From NCBI GenBank assembly GCA_022709485.1, contig JAKLIS010000091.1, positions 1-6,151 of the forward strand: a DNA stretch of 6,151 nucleotides, written 5' to 3'. The translations under genes were made by a program, and so were the position numbers. The notes under the pieces are model-generated. The model ran no database searches and was not told where the DNA came from. It was given only the letters and a program-made list of their open reading frames with translations. Numbering within the stretch: position 1 is the first letter of the stretch; each line of letters opens with the position of its first letter. This DNA is from Elusimicrobiota bacterium (lineage in GTDB: Bacteria; Elusimicrobiota; Elusimicrobia; F11). Shown here piece by piece: positions 4,772 through 6,151 of the stretch.

Positions 4772-6148
4772 TTAAGCAAGCTTTCCGAGGTAAGTGAGGG
4801 TGTCGCGGGCGTCGGTGAATGTGGGATCTAGGCTCAAGGCCTTTTGAAGTTCCGGCACGGCCTCCGACTCTCGTTTGGTCTCCAGGAGAACGCGGCCGAT
4901 TCCGTAGTGGGCGTCTGGGGAATCGGGATTGAAAGAAAGCGCTTTGACGTAATATTCCAACGCCATTTCCCACTGGCCGTGCATAAAACATAGAAACCCC
5001 AGCCCGATGTAGGCTTCCAAACATTCAGGATTCAGCGCCAAAGCGGTTCGGTATTCCCTTTCTGATTTGATCAATTCTCCCGCTGATGCAAACTCGTTGG
5101 CTCTTTGAATCGCCCAATCCACAAGGGCCGCGCGCTCAATAAGGGCTTCGGTGTTGATGAGGGGCGCTTCAAAGGGTTTTTTGGTGGGTTCTGGAAGGCG
5201 GGCTTCGGCCACGGGCTCTGGTAAAATTCCCGGCGTTTCATGTTCAATCCGGGGCGGCTCCACGGGCCGTTCTAATTTTTTGATCAATTCTTGAGTGGAT
5301 GGAGACAATGGCGGCTCTTTTTCTTTTGGACCTTCCGGCAAAACAGGTTTGGGAGGAGTTTTTTCTGCGGGCGGCGGGTCAACGGCCTTCACCGGCTCCG
5401 GTTCTACCGCTCTCACGGGTTCCGCCGGTTTTATCGGTTCAACTCGATCCACCGGTTTCGGTGGTTCCACAGGTTTCACTGATTCCGCTATTACATGAGC
5501 AGCCGGATTTACAGGTCCCATCGGTTCCACAGATTCCACTGATTCCGCTATTACATGAGCAGCCGGATTTACAGGTTCCATCGGTTCCACAAGTTCCGGT
5601 TCTATTTCCTTCTCAATGACGGGCGGCGATGGCCGTTCATTTTCCTCCAAAACGGGCGGCGGAACGGGAGGAGCAGATGATTCCTCTTCGAGAGTCAAGG
5701 TAACGGGTTTTTCTTGATCCAAATATTCATCCAGTTCGCTTTTTCCGGTTATGACGCGTTTTCCTGATTTAAAGAACTTACGGGCAGCGAACAAAAATAG
5801 AGACGAAAAGATCACAAATCCACCCAACGCCAACCCGAACAATATCCAAGGTTTTTGCTTTTTTTCTTTAACCACCTTGGCAATTTGTCCCAAGATTTTC
5901 TGGGCCTCTTCATTCTTCTTCAAAATCGGGTGGGCTAGATATTTTTCCGATTTTGAAAAAACACCTTCTTTAAAATAGGTTTTCCCAATCAACAAGGCGG
6001 TATGGGTGGCGCCCCGATTTAAAACAGAAGCCAAATGCAACTCATGAAGACCTTGTCCGGTGGCGCCCTGATTAAGATATTGGACGCCCATTTGATAATG
6101 GTATTCCGCCAAGGCCTCCCGAACAAACCCTTTTGGTTTTATGGGCAT
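4772..6148 (-). CDS. TPR protein with one membrane helix and a Pro/Glu-rich linker
   Basis: The protein is 458 aa if it starts at ATG 6148, but that codon is three bases from the window edge with the frame still open, so the true start may lie outside. Residues 8-95 are helical and TPR-like (AEYHYQMGVQYLNQGATGQG, then ALLIGKTYFKEG). One membrane helix spans 101-122 (WILFGLALGGFVIFSSLFLF), flanked by about five Lys/Arg on each side, so orientation is unclear. Residues 156-330 are a Pro/Glu/Val/Lys-rich linker resembling the periplasm-spanning part of TonB, with a 20-residue duplication at about 188-227. Residues 343-455 hold about three TPR repeats (AGELIKSEREYRTALALNPE; GQWEMALEYYVKALSFNPDS; ESEAVPELQKALSLDPTF). 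TPRs bind other proteins, so a scaffold or assembly role is likely, but I cannot name a family. It is followed by the repeat element and terminator described separately. Confidence 0.85.
   Translation of the reverse strand: MPIKPKGFVREALAEYHYQMGVQYLNQGATGQGLHELHLASVLNRGATHTALLIGKTYFKEGVFSKSEKYLAHPILKKNEEAQKILGQIAKVVKEKKQKPWILFGLALGGFVIFSSLFLFAARKFFKSGKRVITGKSELDEYLDQEKPVTLTLEEESSAPPVPPPVLEENERPSPPVIEKEIEPELVEPMEPVNPAAHVIAESVESVEPMGPVNPAAHVIAESVKPVEPPKPVDRVEPIKPAEPVRAVEPEPVKAVDPPPAEKTPPKPVLPEGPKEKEPPLSPSTQELIKKLERPVEPPRIEHETPGILPEPVAEARLPEPTKKPFEAPLINTEALIERAALVDWAIQRANEFASAGELIKSEREYRTALALNPECLEAYIGLGFLCFMHGQWEMALEYYVKALSFNPDSPDAHYGIGRVLLETKRESEAVPELQKALSLDPTFTDARDTLTYLGKLA
5463..5580. repeat. 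60-bp in-frame tandem duplication inside the TPR gene
   Basis: 5463-5520 and 5523-5580 are two copies with a 60-bp period, differing at three of 58 compared positions; 40 bases (5477-5516 and 5537-5576) are identical. The copies encode VNPAAHVIAES flanked by VEP repeats and keep the reading frame, lengthening the linker by 20 residues. Confidence 0.9.
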
Positions 6149-6151
6149 GTG

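Noticed and set aside
4719..5024. 101-codon minus-strand open frame ending in the octamer repeats
   Set aside because: It is a shadow of the TPR gene that runs into the repeat; the TPR frame has clear repeats and a stop at 4772.
5291..5619. Several plus-strand open frames rich in Phe/Arg or Gly/Ser/Thr
   Set aside because: They are antisense to the Pro/Glu/Val-rich linker, whose repetitive codons keep opposite frames open.

Overview
This window is a piece of a bacterial chromosome with every convincing gene on the minus strand, so it reads right to left. The order is: a proline-rich TPR membrane protein, a small secreted protein of unknown function, malate dehydrogenase (mdh), then rpsF-ssb-rpsR-rplI, and finally the first 164 codons of dnaB, cut off by the left edge. 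The block rpsF-ssb-rpsR-rplI-dnaB is a classic conserved bacterial neighbourhood. Strong Shine-Dalgarno sequences, a signal peptide and a TonB-like Pro/Glu linker fit a bacterium that probably has two membranes. The sequence alone does not fix the phylum. The long low-complexity tails on S6, S18 and L9 hint at a lineage away from the usual model organisms (inference).

Right part (4586-6151): the TPR protein has an N-terminal helical region, one membrane helix, a Pro/Glu/Val-rich linker with a recent-looking 60-bp tandem duplication, and three C-terminal TPR-like repeats. The 186-bp gap after it is the least ordinary DNA here. It holds a run of degenerate 8-bp repeats facing an inverted copy of the same motif. 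Next comes a terminator-like hairpin ending only 17 nt before the next start codon, and a run of seven G that can pair with three different partners.

Middle (2546-4585): the secreted protein and mdh are 16 nt apart and probably co-transcribed. After mdh comes a 287-bp gap with a likely terminator, a good sigma70-type promoter with an extended -10, and an rpsF leader hairpin where S6:S18 autoregulation would be expected.

Left part (1-2545): rpsF, ssb, rpsR and rplI are tightly packed (14-nt gap, 1-nt overlap, 18-nt gap), each with a clear Shine-Dalgarno sequence. A strong hairpin terminator after rplI separates them from dnaB. Together these genes serve ribosome assembly and replication. The three ribosomal proteins all carry non-standard tails, most notably a His/Gly-rich tail on a four-cysteine S18.
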